Below, piece after piece: positions 1 to 8,869 of a stretch of 64,000 nucleotides of DNA. The position numbers and the translations under genes were made by a program. This stretch comes from Planctomycetes bacterium UBA7888. Lineage in GTDB: Bacteria; Planctomycetota; UBA1135. The stretch spans positions 9,478-73,477 of the forward strand of contig DLRM01000026.1 in the NCBI GenBank assembly GCA_002500505.1, in the 5' to 3' direction. The notes under the pieces were generated by a model. That model did not search any database. It saw only the letters and a program-made list of their open reading frames with translations, and was not told where the DNA came from. Numbering within the stretch: the stretch's first letter is position 1; every line of letters starts with the position of its first letter.

Positions 1-674
1 TGTACTTCGTCCCACATCGGCGTATCTGGCACTGGAGTTAGGACAAGAGTGCTGATGAAGCGAGGCTGTATTGCATTGACCACGCGCGCGGACCCAAGAG
101 CGTGTTGTTGGGAGAGTTTGCGCCCGCCGGCATTCAAAAGAATCATGGTGGAAAGTTTCATCCCCGCTTTGTGAGCTTTCAATGCAACTCGAATCATTTC
201 ATCCCCGTCCACCCCTTTTTGGAGTTTGGAAAGCGTTTCATCATCTCCGCTTTCAATACCTAAGTAACAAAGAGTGAGTCCTTTTTCCTTTAGGAGGGAC
301 ATCTCTTCCACAGTTCGAAGCGCGAGAGATTGTGGGGAAGCATAGATGCTGATGCGACGCAAGTTAGGAAATGCCTCATTCAAGGCATCGCAGACTTCTG
401 CTAATAAAGAAGCTTTTGCAACAAGTGCGTCGCCATCCGCAAGGAACACTTTTTGGGTCCATGGTACGGCTTCCTTTGCCCAGGCGATTTCTGCACGCAG
501 CTTCGTGATGGACCGAATACGGAATGGCTTGTCTCTGTACATGCCACAAAAAGTGCATTCGTTGTACGAGCACCCAAGAGTAACTTGAAGAATGAGCGAA
601 TCGGCCTCTGAAGGCGGGCGATAAACTCGACCTTCTAGAGCAGGAGCCTGCGGTGGGATGGGGGGATTACTCAG
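1..674 (-). CDS. Radical SAM protein, cut by window edge
   Basis: Reading the minus strand from about 674 gives a frame with RPPSEADSLILQVTLGC followed by the radical SAM cluster signature C-x3-C-x2-C (CSYNECTFC) and a downstream GIESGDDETL stretch, as in Elp3-type radical SAM enzymes. The Cys triad would bind a 4Fe-4S cluster that cleaves S-adenosylmethionine; the substrate is unknown. The frame is open to position 1, so the C-terminus is missing. No ATG, GTG or TTG lies between the in-frame TAA (about 678-680) and the conserved region; the best start is a CTG at 672-674 that sits inside the last codons of the upstream M16 gene. The overlap suggests translational coupling. The family is clear, the exact start and the function are not. 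Confidence 0.8.
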   Translation of the reverse strand, partial: MSNPPIPPQAPALEGRVYRPPSEADSLILQVTLGCSYNECTFCGMYRDKPFRIRSITKLRAEIAWAKEAVPWTQKVFLADGDALVAKASLLAEVCDALNEAFPNLRRISIYASPQSLALRTVEEMSLLKEKGLTLCYLGIESGDDETLSKLQKGVDGDEMIRVALKAHKAGMKLSTMILLNAGGRKLSQQHALGSARVVNAIQPRFISTLVLTPVPDTPMWDEV

Positions 675-3519
675 GATTTACAACGCATACGTTTGCGTGA
701 TTACGACTAAGGAACTTATAGGCCCAGGGGTTCACCTGATCGGCGCTCAAGTTTTCAAACCAAGCTTGGATGGAGCGCATATCGTCCAATGCGCTAGGTC
801 GCCGGAGGGATTTGGAAAGTCCATCTAGCCAGTATGCATTGGTTCGCATCGCATCTCGAAGTCCGTTCATCTCGGGTTCTGCAAGGCGTTTGACTTCTTC
901 GTCAGTTGCACCTTTTTGGGCAAGAGTGTCTGCAGTTGCAAGACAAGCCTCGACAAGGGTCTCAACTTTGTCAGGGTCGGCCATGGCTTGGATGTAAAAG
1001 AAGCCATTGTTCTCGTAAACCGAGCTGAATTCAGAGCCAGCTCCGGGAGAGTAGGCCGCACCTAAACGTTCACGAATTTCAAGGCGGAGGCGGTCATCAA
1101 GGACGGTTCCAAGCATGGACATTCCTCGCCTGCGCGAGGCGTCCATGCCATCCGAAGCGGGGTAGATGATAAAGACAAGGGACTTTGGGACTTGGGTCTG
1201 GATGGTGTAGTCCTTGCGGAGTCCAGTTGCCGTCTCAGGTACATTTCGACGTTCTTTCCAATGCTTCAGTTCTTTTCTTGGATTCAGGGCGCCGAAAGTT
1301 TGAGCCACTAGGGCTTTAGTTTCTTCCATGTCCAAATCACCAACAACCGTGACTTCCATGGCGCCATCTGCAAGGATGGGCGCTAACCAATCACGGATTT
1401 CTTCCATCGCCACTTCCAGAATTCCGTCTTGGGTTGGGAGGCCAAAGCGCGGGTCATTGTCAAATAAGGCGGGAAGGAATTTAAGGGTCAAAGGGCCGCC
1501 ATGTTGGTGCTTGAGGCTTTCAAAGATTTGAGGGACAGCGCGGCGAAGCTGGACAAGTCCGTCTTCTCGCCAGCCCGGGTCGCTCAAGTAGGCGCACATC
1601 AATTCAAATTGAAGTCCCAGGTCTTCCATGGTTGTGCTTCCACTGAGAGAGAAACGATCTTCACCCATAGCGAAAGAAACTCCAACCTGTTTACCGGCCA
1701 ATAGTCGGCGAAGGTCGTCATCAGAGTGAGCGCCAAGGCCACCGGAGTTGAAAACTCTTTCGCCTACCCATGCAAGGGCATTCTTTTCAATCTCCAAACT
1801 GAGTCGCCCTTCTCCACTATTTAAGAGAATGAGAATTTGATTTTCTTTGAAGTCCGTTTTCTTGATGTTTACAGAGACTCCGTTCTCAAATCGGATGTGC
1901 TCGAAATCAAGATCTCCAACCTCTTCAGAGGAAATGATCCCTCCAGAGTTTTCTCTTGAAGAGGCATAAGCGAATTGGCTGACAGAGATCTCCGCTCCGG
2001 CATTCACCTCCACCTGCTTGCTATTTAACAATGCCGTTCTGAGCTGATCTTTTGCTTTTTCTCCAAGGTCTAAATTCCCGGCAGTTGTGATGGAATAGTC
2101 CTCACGATCCCAGGTTGCTTTTAGGGCTTCATGGCAATCTCCAACAGTTAAAGCTTCGATTGCAGGGCGATAGATATCTTTTCGCCATTTTGCCCGAGTA
2201 GGGACGAACTCGTTCTCGGCCGCACTCAAGATGCTATTCAAAATTGATCGACTATGGGCGGTTGATTCGCGTTCGACGGCCTCGTCTAAACCGCGAAGGG
2301 CACCCGCTCGAATTTCATCGAGTTCGGCATCTTGGAACCCAAACTTCAAAGCTCTCCGAAGCTCTTGTTCTGCGACTCCGAATGCGGCAGACCACTTCTC
2401 AGGCGCACTAGTGATGTTTAGAGAATTGTCTTCAAAGATGTCAAACACCTCCGATTGAGAAGCGCTGGCCGACATAAAAGGAGTTCCTTCCTTTTTTACA
2501 AGCTCTGCGAAACGCGTATTCAGCATTGAGTATGCGTATTCAAGAGGGAGCTCAGAAACACTTTGAGCAATCGTCAACGGCTTTTCGTTCCATTCGCTCA
2601 TAACCCCATAGGAAACAGAGACAGTCGGAATTTCTTCTTCATGAATAGAAAAGCTGAAAGAGTAGTTTTCCGGCTTGCCCGTATCGGGTTCTTCCGGTAG
2701 CGGTATTGCTGGGCAAGTAACATTCTTAAAGTAATCGGCGAACAAGCTTTCTGGGTTTCGGTCGCCTAAGTCTCCAACTAGAACAAGGGTCATGTTGTCG
2801 GGGCGATACCACTTTTCGTAAAAGGCGCGAACTGATTTTGCAGAAAAGGCGTCCCTAGTTCTTTTGAGCCCAATGGGGATGCGGTCTTTGTATCGCGTTC
2901 CAGCGAACATCTGGTCGATTTGTTCAAGAAACATGCGGTACTGGGCAGAATCCCGCTCTCGTTCTTCGCCGTCAATTACTCCCTTTTCTGCTTCAACCTC
3001 CTTTTCTTCTAGGAGTAGACCAAAGGCAAAATCTTTCATTACTGTCAATCCTTCACGCAAAGTTTTTTCGTCTGAGTGGGGAAGGTCCAACTTGTATACC
3101 GTTTCAGAAAACGATGTGTGAGCATTCGTGTCTGCGCCGAAGTTCATTCCATGGTCTTGGAACCATTCGATGAGAGTCCCGGCTTCAAAATTCTCAGAGC
3201 CGTTGAAGGCCATGTGTTCCAGAAAGTGAGCCATGCCCTGTTCGGGGCCTGTTTCCGCAAGGCTGCCTACATTGACATGAAGTCGTAGATAACAACGGTC
3301 ATTGGGCTCTGGGTTGGAGACCCAGGCAAAGCGCAGGCCATTATCAAAGTTTCCAAAGTGGATTCTGTCATCAAGCTGGATGTCTGAGCTTTCATGGGGC
3401 CAAGCACGGATTCCAGCCGAATCTTGAGTAATGGTTTGGCCACCAGCCGCAGGCTGGGAGCAAGCGCCCAACGTAAGCGCCGGTATAAGAAGCAGGAGAG
3501 TATTTCGGATTGAATTCAT
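667..3519 (-). CDS. M16 zinc metallopeptidase, lipoprotein
   Basis: This 950-residue protein has a signal peptide ending in a lipobox (LGAC, Cys20), so it is probably an outer-membrane or periplasm-facing lipoprotein. Residues 98-102 form the inverted zinc motif HFLEH of the M16 (insulinase/pitrilysin) family, followed near residue 178 by the acidic helix (EAEKGVIDGE) that supplies the third ligand. The length fits a full two-halved M16 protein: an active N-terminal half and an inactive C-terminal half, joined. Such enzymes degrade oligopeptides inside a closed chamber. It starts 8 bases after the permease stop, so the two are probably cotranscribed. The ATG at 3517-3519 is chosen because it gives the signal peptide. 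Confidence 0.93.
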   Translation of the reverse strand: MNSIRNTLLLLIPALTLGACSQPAAGGQTITQDSAGIRAWPHESSDIQLDDRIHFGNFDNGLRFAWVSNPEPNDRCYLRLHVNVGSLAETGPEQGMAHFLEHMAFNGSENFEAGTLIEWFQDHGMNFGADTNAHTSFSETVYKLDLPHSDEKTLREGLTVMKDFAFGLLLEEKEVEAEKGVIDGEERERDSAQYRMFLEQIDQMFAGTRYKDRIPIGLKRTRDAFSAKSVRAFYEKWYRPDNMTLVLVGDLGDRNPESLFADYFKNVTCPAIPLPEEPDTGKPENYSFSFSIHEEEIPTVSVSYGVMSEWNEKPLTIAQSVSELPLEYAYSMLNTRFAELVKKEGTPFMSASASQSEVFDIFEDNSLNITSAPEKWSAAFGVAEQELRRALKFGFQDAELDEIRAGALRGLDEAVERESTAHSRSILNSILSAAENEFVPTRAKWRKDIYRPAIEALTVGDCHEALKATWDREDYSITTAGNLDLGEKAKDQLRTALLNSKQVEVNAGAEISVSQFAYASSRENSGGIISSEEVGDLDFEHIRFENGVSVNIKKTDFKENQILILLNSGEGRLSLEIEKNALAWVGERVFNSGGLGAHSDDDLRRLLAGKQVGVSFAMGEDRFSLSGSTTMEDLGLQFELMCAYLSDPGWREDGLVQLRRAVPQIFESLKHQHGGPLTLKFLPALFDNDPRFGLPTQDGILEVAMEEIRDWLAPILADGAMEVTVVGDLDMEETKALVAQTFGALNPRKELKHWKERRNVPETATGLRKDYTIQTQVPKSLVFIIYPASDGMDASRRRGMSMLGTVLDDRLRLEIRERLGAAYSPGAGSEFSSVYENNGFFYIQAMADPDKVETLVEACLATADTLAQKGATDEEVKRLAEPEMNGLRDAMRTNAYWLDGLSKSLRRPSALDDMRSIQAWFENLSADQVNPWAYKFLSRNHANVCVVNPE

Positions 3520-3527
3520 GAGAGTAA

Positions 3528-5357
3528 TTAATTCGAACAGCAGTGATTCTGTTTTTCGGAAGGGGATTCTTGGGGAGAGGCCTGTTCGGCATGTGGTCGA
3601 ATCACTTTGCCGATAAAGCCAGGGACTCCTTGGCGAAGCAAGGAAGCTAGGTAAACAATGCCCAGGAGTCCGGCGAAAATAATACCTGAAGTGGCCGGAT
3701 GATGCTGGATTGCGCTAACGGCACTCGGGCTTGCTTTGGGCCCCAAGACAGCATTGACTCCAAAGCCAACGGCGACGGCCATCAAAACCATGGTTAAACC
3801 AAAAACAACAGCGACCTTTTTCCCGTGAAGGGATGAAAGCAGGCCAGCAGTTGTGAGGTTTGTTGCGGGTCCCGTTAGCAGGAAGGCAATACCGGCACCA
3901 GGAGAAAGACCTTTTGCGAGAAGAATTGCAACAAGGGGAGTGCTTCCTGAGGCGCAAACATAAAGGGGGAGGCCGATTAGAGTGGCTAGCAAAATATCCA
4001 CGCCAGTAGGGAGTTCGGCTAGCCATCCAGTTTGGAGGGCGGGCTCTACGGCAGCTGCAAGCAAAAGGCCGGCAAGAATCCAGGGAGCGGTGTCATCTAC
4101 TATGGTTTTGAATCCGTATTGAAAACCTTCTCGAAGTCGAAGAGCCAAAGGTTGTTGAGGCGATTGTTCTTCCACTTTAATTTCTGTTTTTGGTTGCACG
4201 AACCTTCCGACCACAATTCCAACGACGATGGCCAATAAGGCGGCGCTTCCAACTCGGGCAACCGTGAGGTCCACTCCAAGCAAGCCGATGGAAAGCAAAA
4301 TAGCGGCCCACCCGACTTCAGGCGCGGCAACCAGGAAAGCCAACGATGCAGGAGGAGGGGCGCCCGCTTCAACTAAGCCCCGGTAAACAGGAACCACGCC
4401 GCAAGAACAAATAGGAATAGGAAGCCCCGCAACGGTTCCACGTAACGCCTGATCCACGGAGCTTCGTCCATGGAAAAAGCGCATCATCGATCCAGGAACG
4501 AATGCCTTCGTTAGCATGATTGTGACGGAGGCCGCCAATAATGCCGGCGCACTTTGGCTCGTTAATGAAAGGAAAGTGTCCCAAAATCCAGAGAGAAGAG
4601 CGTGTTCGCTTGTGGAGCCTTCGAGGGTGGAAAGAAAACTTAATAGCCCGATGGCAACGAGTCCGCCCAAAGCTGAGGGCATTTCAAAGTGTTCGCGGTT
4701 AGATGAAATGCTATGTCCCAGGACAACATGTAGGAGAGCACCGGCGATTAATGCTTGGAGGAAAGCAACCCAAGTAGCCGCCGCTCCCTCCAAAATTTCA
4801 CTACTTGCGAAAGCGCCGGCAGCAGTTGCAAGGGCAAGTAAGGCCAATACGAACCATGCAGTCTTTAGCCCAAATCGTGGGCGAATCAACCACCAGATTC
4901 CAAGGCCTACTGGCAAGCGGTGCAGGACTACCGCGAGGGAGAGCATTTGCGAACTTGAGCCTTCTGTTCCACGGGGCCCCAGGGCGGTCCCGTCGAAAAA
5001 GGCATGAAGGGCCAACGCAAAAGCGCTCATCCCGATTTCCGCACCCAAGCCGCGACCGGAGGCGGAGTGGGCGCGGTGTAGAGCCAGAGGGAGCAGCATC
5101 CCTCCGATAAACCAGAAAAGAATGGACCACCCACCTAATTTCCATGCCCATGGAAGAACATGAACCAAGATCAAGCCAGCAACGGCGACCCGAACAAATC
5201 CGTCGAGGACCGCAAGAGATGCAGGCGAGCGCTTGGCCAAGCGAAAAAGCAAGGGACCGGCGGCTAGAGCGAGAATGGCAAGGGGAAGCATGGCGCTTGA
5301 AGAAATCGCAAGGAATATTTTAGCCTTGTCTTGAGTTAATACGGTCTCTCGAAGCAT
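3528..5357 (-). CDS. ZIP-like / ArsP-type fusion metal permease
   Basis: This 609-residue polytopic membrane protein appears to be two transporters joined. The first ~220 residues carry ZIP-family-like motifs, HAFFDG in one helix and HRLPVG in the next, which in ZIP proteins form the binuclear metal site. The C-terminal ~300 residues match the DUF318/ArsP permease family (also called SO_0444-type Cu/Zn efflux), with the signature GLPIPICSCGVVPV and a second repeat containing CASGSTP. The tail ends in a Cys pair (HCCSN). The likely role is export of a transition metal or metalloid; direction and ion are inferred. It is transcribed away from fabH and runs into the M16 lipoprotein gene. Confidence 0.8.
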   Translation of the reverse strand: MLRETVLTQDKAKIFLAISSSAMLPLAILALAAGPLLFRLAKRSPASLAVLDGFVRVAVAGLILVHVLPWAWKLGGWSILFWFIGGMLLPLALHRAHSASGRGLGAEIGMSAFALALHAFFDGTALGPRGTEGSSSQMLSLAVVLHRLPVGLGIWWLIRPRFGLKTAWFVLALLALATAAGAFASSEILEGAAATWVAFLQALIAGALLHVVLGHSISSNREHFEMPSALGGLVAIGLLSFLSTLEGSTSEHALLSGFWDTFLSLTSQSAPALLAASVTIMLTKAFVPGSMMRFFHGRSSVDQALRGTVAGLPIPICSCGVVPVYRGLVEAGAPPPASLAFLVAAPEVGWAAILLSIGLLGVDLTVARVGSAALLAIVVGIVVGRFVQPKTEIKVEEQSPQQPLALRLREGFQYGFKTIVDDTAPWILAGLLLAAAVEPALQTGWLAELPTGVDILLATLIGLPLYVCASGSTPLVAILLAKGLSPGAGIAFLLTGPATNLTTAGLLSSLHGKKVAVVFGLTMVLMAVAVGFGVNAVLGPKASPSAVSAIQHHPATSGIIFAGLLGIVYLASLLRQGVPGFIGKVIRPHAEQASPQESPSEKQNHCCSN

Positions 5358-5489
5358 GATTTCTCTTATTCCCCATCACTGGAGCGGAAGGGATTCAGGT
5401 ATCTCCTAGTGTTTATTTCACTGCCAAAGAAGTGGGTCGCTTTATCGAAATCATTCGGCACGCGGCTAAGCACGGCTTAGACTAAGTGA

Positions 5490-6494
5490 ATGAACTTTGA
5501 CCACATCGGGCTCCTTGGAATTGGCTCCTATGTCCCTGAGCGCGTTATGACGAATGCGGATTGGTCGGAGCTTGTGGACACAACTGACGAATGGATCATT
5601 GAGAGAACTGGTATTCGGGAGCGGCGGTATTCTTCGGACGACCAAACTACGACCGACTTTGGTGAATATGCTGGCAAGGCGGCCCTTGCCGACGCAGGTC
5701 TTGAAGCAGTGGATATCGATGAGCTCATCATCGCAACGGATACTCCTGAGATGTTCTTTCCCGACTCTGCTTCCTTTATTCAGCATCGGCTTGGAATGGG
5801 CGAAATACCGGCTTACGACCTTGCTGGATCTGGTTGCGCTGGGTTCATTCAGGCTCTTGATGTTGCCCGTTCCCGCGCAGCTTGCGGGGATAAAAAAGTT
5901 CTCGTGATGGGTATTGAGCTTGCCTCCAAGTTCTTTGATTGGGAAGATCGTAACACTTGTATTCTTTTTGGAGATGGTGCTGGCGCGGCAGTTGTTGGTC
6001 CTGTTGAAGCTGATGCGGCCGCAAACCACCCCTCCATTCTTTCCCTAAAAACGGGGACAGATGGATCTCGTGCCGACATTCTTTCCCGAATTGCCGGTGG
6101 GACTAGAATGCCTTTTAGCATGGATGTTGCGAAAAAAGGTTTGCATAAACTTACTCGAATGGATGGCCGAGAAATTTTCAAAGAAGCTGTCAAACATATG
6201 TGTGCAGCGTCAACTGAAGTGATGGAGATGGCCGGTGTTTCCTCTGAGGAAGTAAAGCTCTTTGTCCCACACCAAGCCAACATGAGGATTATCCATTCGG
6301 TTGCAAAACACTTAGGCGCTCCTGAAGAGAAAGTTTTTATTAATGTGGATCGCTATGGCAACACGGGTTCCGCTTCGGTTCCGATTGCCCTTTGCGAAGC
6401 CAGAGATATGGGAGTTGTGGAATCTGGCGACTTAGTCCTTTGCACTGCTTTTGGAGCCGGATTCCACTGGGGCGCCGCTTTACTTCGACTTTGA
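5490..6494 (+). CDS. fabH: 3-oxoacyl-ACP synthase III (KAS III)
   Basis: FabH condenses an acyl-CoA primer with malonyl-ACP to start type II fatty-acid synthesis. The 334-residue protein carries the complete triad: Cys116 in GSGCAGF, His261 in HQANMRII, and Asn291 in YGNTGSAS. The N-terminal DEWIIERTGIRERR stretch is also characteristic. It stands apart from other fab genes, so it could instead serve a specialised ketosynthase role; the length and motifs fit ordinary FabH. No Shine-Dalgarno sequence is visible. A short inverted repeat (CTAAG, 5 bases, CTTAG; 5466-5480) lies ten bases before the ATG. It converges on thiE with one base between the stops. Confidence 0.93.
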   Translation: MNFDHIGLLGIGSYVPERVMTNADWSELVDTTDEWIIERTGIRERRYSSDDQTTTDFGEYAGKAALADAGLEAVDIDELIIATDTPEMFFPDSASFIQHRLGMGEIPAYDLAGSGCAGFIQALDVARSRAACGDKKVLVMGIELASKFFDWEDRNTCILFGDGAGAAVVGPVEADAAANHPSILSLKTGTDGSRADILSRIAGGTRMPFSMDVAKKGLHKLTRMDGREIFKEAVKHMCAASTEVMEMAGVSSEEVKLFVPHQANMRIIHSVAKHLGAPEEKVFINVDRYGNTGSASVPIALCEARDMGVVESGDLVLCTAFGAGFHWGAALLRL

Positions 6495-6495
6495 T

Positions 6496-7119
6496 TCAAC
6501 GAGTTGCGGAGCTATCGCGGTTCAGCAAGGCCTTGGCCGTTCGGTTTGGGTCTTCTGCAGAACAAAGAGCAAAGGATGCCGCCACTCCGGCCTGTTCGGG
6601 AATCATCCAGCAGTTGTCCGATTGGATTCCGCCAATGGCGAGCATGGGCAGACGGGCAATCGCCAGAGCTGCAGCTAAATGTTCTGGTCCTAAACCCTGT
6701 TCGTTTCCACGGGTGCTTGAAGCGAAAACTGGGCCAAATCCAATGTAGTCTGCACCGAATTCAACGGCATCATCGGCTTCCTCAAGAGTATGTGTGCTCA
6801 AGCCAATCAGGCAATTCGCCCCAAGGAGTTTGCGGGCGTCTTCAACATGCATGTCGTCCTGGCCTAAGTGAACACCAGCTGCTCCAAGAGCTATTGCAAC
6901 TTCAACGCTGTCGTTCACAATGAGGGGCACCTCACGGGATTTGCAATAAGCGCTTACTTCCCCGCCCCACTCAAATAGCTCACGCGAACTCATTTCTTTT
7001 TCGCGTAACTGAACACAGTCCACGCCTCCATCAATTGCTTGGTCAAGCACTACAAAAGGATCTCCAGCACAGAGTTCCCGTGTGAACAGCATGCAAAGGC
7101 GGAAAATGGGGGGGCGCAT
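6496..7119 (-). CDS. thiE: Thiamine-phosphate synthase
   Basis: ThiE joins the thiazole and pyrimidine phosphates to make thiamine phosphate. The TIM-barrel motifs appear in order: CVQLREK, IVNDSVEVA, GVHLGQDDM, IGLSTHTLEEA, YIGFGPVFAS and LAIGGI. The last phosphate-binding strand is degenerate: where many ThiE proteins read GVAVVSAI, this one reads GVAASFAL, so activity is likely but not certain. The ATG at 7119 gives 207 residues; an in-frame TTG at 7167 would add 16 and sits 7 bases after the upstream stop. It is cotranscribed with the zinc-ribbon gene upstream. No other thiamine gene is in the window. Confidence 0.85.
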   Translation of the reverse strand: MRPPIFRLCMLFTRELCAGDPFVVLDQAIDGGVDCVQLREKEMSSRELFEWGGEVSAYCKSREVPLIVNDSVEVAIALGAAGVHLGQDDMHVEDARKLLGANCLIGLSTHTLEEADDAVEFGADYIGFGPVFASSTRGNEQGLGPEHLAAALAIARLPMLAIGGIQSDNCWMIPEQAGVAASFALCSAEDPNRTAKALLNRDSSATR

Positions 7120-7174
7120 TCGCTCGTCAAGGTACGGACGTCTGTTGCGCTCAGCAACAAGGCTCAAGCAGATT

Positions 7175-7390
7175 CTAGCTTGCCCGCTTGTTGTTGCCCG
7201 CTTTCTTTCGGCGCCGTTCCTTGTCTTCTTTTAGGCCATTAATGAAGCTACGGCGATCTTTGGCGCTGAAGAGCTTTACCTTCGAACCACAATGCACGCA
7301 GTAACTAGCCTCTAAGTTACGCAGAAAGCGGACATAATCTGCGCAACGTGTGCAGTATTTGGTTTCGTTGTAGAAGTGGTCGTTTTCCAT
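7175..7390 (-). CDS. Small zinc-ribbon protein
   Basis: About 71 residues with two Cys pairs, CTRC and CVHC, spaced about 20 residues apart, which would bind one zinc ion as a ribbon. The C-terminal third is strongly basic (KEDKERRRKKAGNNKR), which fits nucleic-acid or ribosome contact. I do not recognise a named family. The ATG at 7390 is preferred over an in-frame TTG at 7408. thiE follows immediately on the same strand. Confidence 0.65.
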   Translation of the reverse strand: MENDHFYNETKYCTRCADYVRFLRNLEASYCVHCGSKVKLFSAKDRRSFINGLKEDKERRRKKAGNNKRAS

Positions 7391-7515
7391 GAGGGGATGG
7401 AGTTCCAATCTAGTAAGAGTTGGGGAATTAGTTCATCCAGGGGGATGGATTGAACCGACTAGATGTTTCAGCAAACTTGGGCAAGGAGCGGATTGGAAGC
7501 ATAACCCGAAAAAAG

Positions 7516-7530
7516 CCTTATAAATTAAGG
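7516..7530. repeat. Inverted repeat upstream of zinc-ribbon gene
   Basis: CCTTA and TAAGG flank a five-base AT centre, giving a TATAAAT-like core on the plus strand and ATTTATA on the minus strand. It sits in the 7391-7592 spacer between queG and the zinc-ribbon gene, where a promoter would be expected. It may be an operator or a chance repeat. Confidence 0.25.
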
Positions 7531-7592
7531 TAATTCTTGGAAATCCCAAATACGGCTGGGGAATATTTACCGCCAAAAAGGCGCTTATTGAC

Positions 7593-8720
7593 CTAAGTCC
7601 TTTCCTCTAAGGCAGATTCAATTTCGCTTCGAACCCAGGCTTCTGATTCCTTCCTCCGGCCAGAGTCCAAAGTGTTCCATTCTTGAAGCTGTCCGAGGGC
7701 CCACGCGGCATGACCCCGAACCAAGGGCGAGGGGTGTTCCAAGGCTTTTTTGAGGGAGCGGCTTCCTCTCTTCATGTTTCCCAAGACGATGCATGCATTG
7801 CGTAGTAATCCAGGCCACGTAGCTCGCCGGATTGGACTGCCCCGGAAAGCAGACTCAAATTCTTTTTCCGAACACTCCAATAAATCTTCCAAGCTGAATT
7901 GTTCAAGCGCTGCATGCGTGCCCCAGTCATCGGAATAGTCTTGAGCTTTGTCTCCAAATGGGCAGACTTCAAGGCAAACATCACAGCCAAAAACCCAATC
8001 CCCCATTTTTTTTCGGAGAGATTGCTGAATAGGCATTCGAGACTCAATCGTTAAATATGAAATACACTTTCGAGCATCTAAATCCCATGGGGCGCGAAAC
8101 GCATTTGAGGGGCAATCGTCGAGACAAGCTGAACAAGTTCCGCAGCTGGGAAGTGCCGAGAAGAGGGTCCAATTCGGCAATTCAGTGTCTAGAATAAGTT
8201 CGCCCAAAATTAGCCAAGGCCCCTCTTGAGGATCCAGGAGAAGAGTGTTCTTCCCCCTGAAGCCACTGGAGTTCAAAATGGCCCACTCCCTTTCCAGAAC
8301 AGGAGCGGCATCTGTGACAGCACGGAAGCGCTTGCAGAAGCCATCCTCCCGAAGGCGCTTTCCAAGACGCTCTAGTTTTTTTCCAAATACGTTGTGGTAA
8401 TCCCGACCCAGGGCGTAGCGGGCGACGGCGCCGCCATTTCGGAACCCCCCACCTCTCCGCCGATAGGGGAGAGCAAATAGAAGAGCACTCTGCGCCCATG
8501 GCTTCCACTTTTGAAGATGGAGGAGGTTGTCTTGATTGCGTGGGAGCCAGCCCATTTCCCCCGCCGACCCCCGATTAAGCCACAGTTTTAGCCGGTCCTT
8601 AACTGTTTCTGAGAAGCCTCCAGTAGCTACGCTTCCTCGCAAGTTAAGACCAACTTCCAGCGCATATTCCACCACCTTGGGTAGGGGGTCGGGGGCGAGG
8701 TTTTGCGGGGAGATATCCAT
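7593..8720 (-). CDS. queG: Epoxyqueuosine reductase
   Basis: QueG performs the last step of queuosine synthesis in tRNA, reducing epoxyqueuosine with a cobalamin and two 4Fe-4S clusters. The 375-residue protein shows the ferredoxin-like Cys set C193, C196, C199, C203 (CGTCSACLDDCP) and C246, C249, C253 (CDVCLEVCP), plus C219. The probable catalytic Asp137 lies in VTDAAPVLEREWA. The C-terminal ~90 residues look like the HEAT-type repeats found in QueG. The length is normal. It is divergent from the ECF sigma operon. No other que gene is present here. Confidence 0.93.
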   Translation of the reverse strand: MDISPQNLAPDPLPKVVEYALEVGLNLRGSVATGGFSETVKDRLKLWLNRGSAGEMGWLPRNQDNLLHLQKWKPWAQSALLFALPYRRRGGGFRNGGAVARYALGRDYHNVFGKKLERLGKRLREDGFCKRFRAVTDAAPVLEREWAILNSSGFRGKNTLLLDPQEGPWLILGELILDTELPNWTLFSALPSCGTCSACLDDCPSNAFRAPWDLDARKCISYLTIESRMPIQQSLRKKMGDWVFGCDVCLEVCPFGDKAQDYSDDWGTHAALEQFSLEDLLECSEKEFESAFRGSPIRRATWPGLLRNACIVLGNMKRGSRSLKKALEHPSPLVRGHAAWALGQLQEWNTLDSGRRKESEAWVRSEIESALEERT

Positions 8721-8869
8721 GAAAAGGCTCTATCTCTAGTTATCCTAAGGGTTTGCACGTTATTTTGGCTATTAGTCCGGATTTTAAGGAAGCAGGACTA
8801 CCCAAATTACCGTCATTAAACCACGTTACTTCAATCTCTGATAGGATTTAGCTAGATAGACCCCTTACG

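Noticed and set aside
346..588. Plus-strand ORF of 80 residues
   Set aside because: It is antisense to the radical SAM gene, which has a full Cys-cluster motif, and it has no motif of its own.
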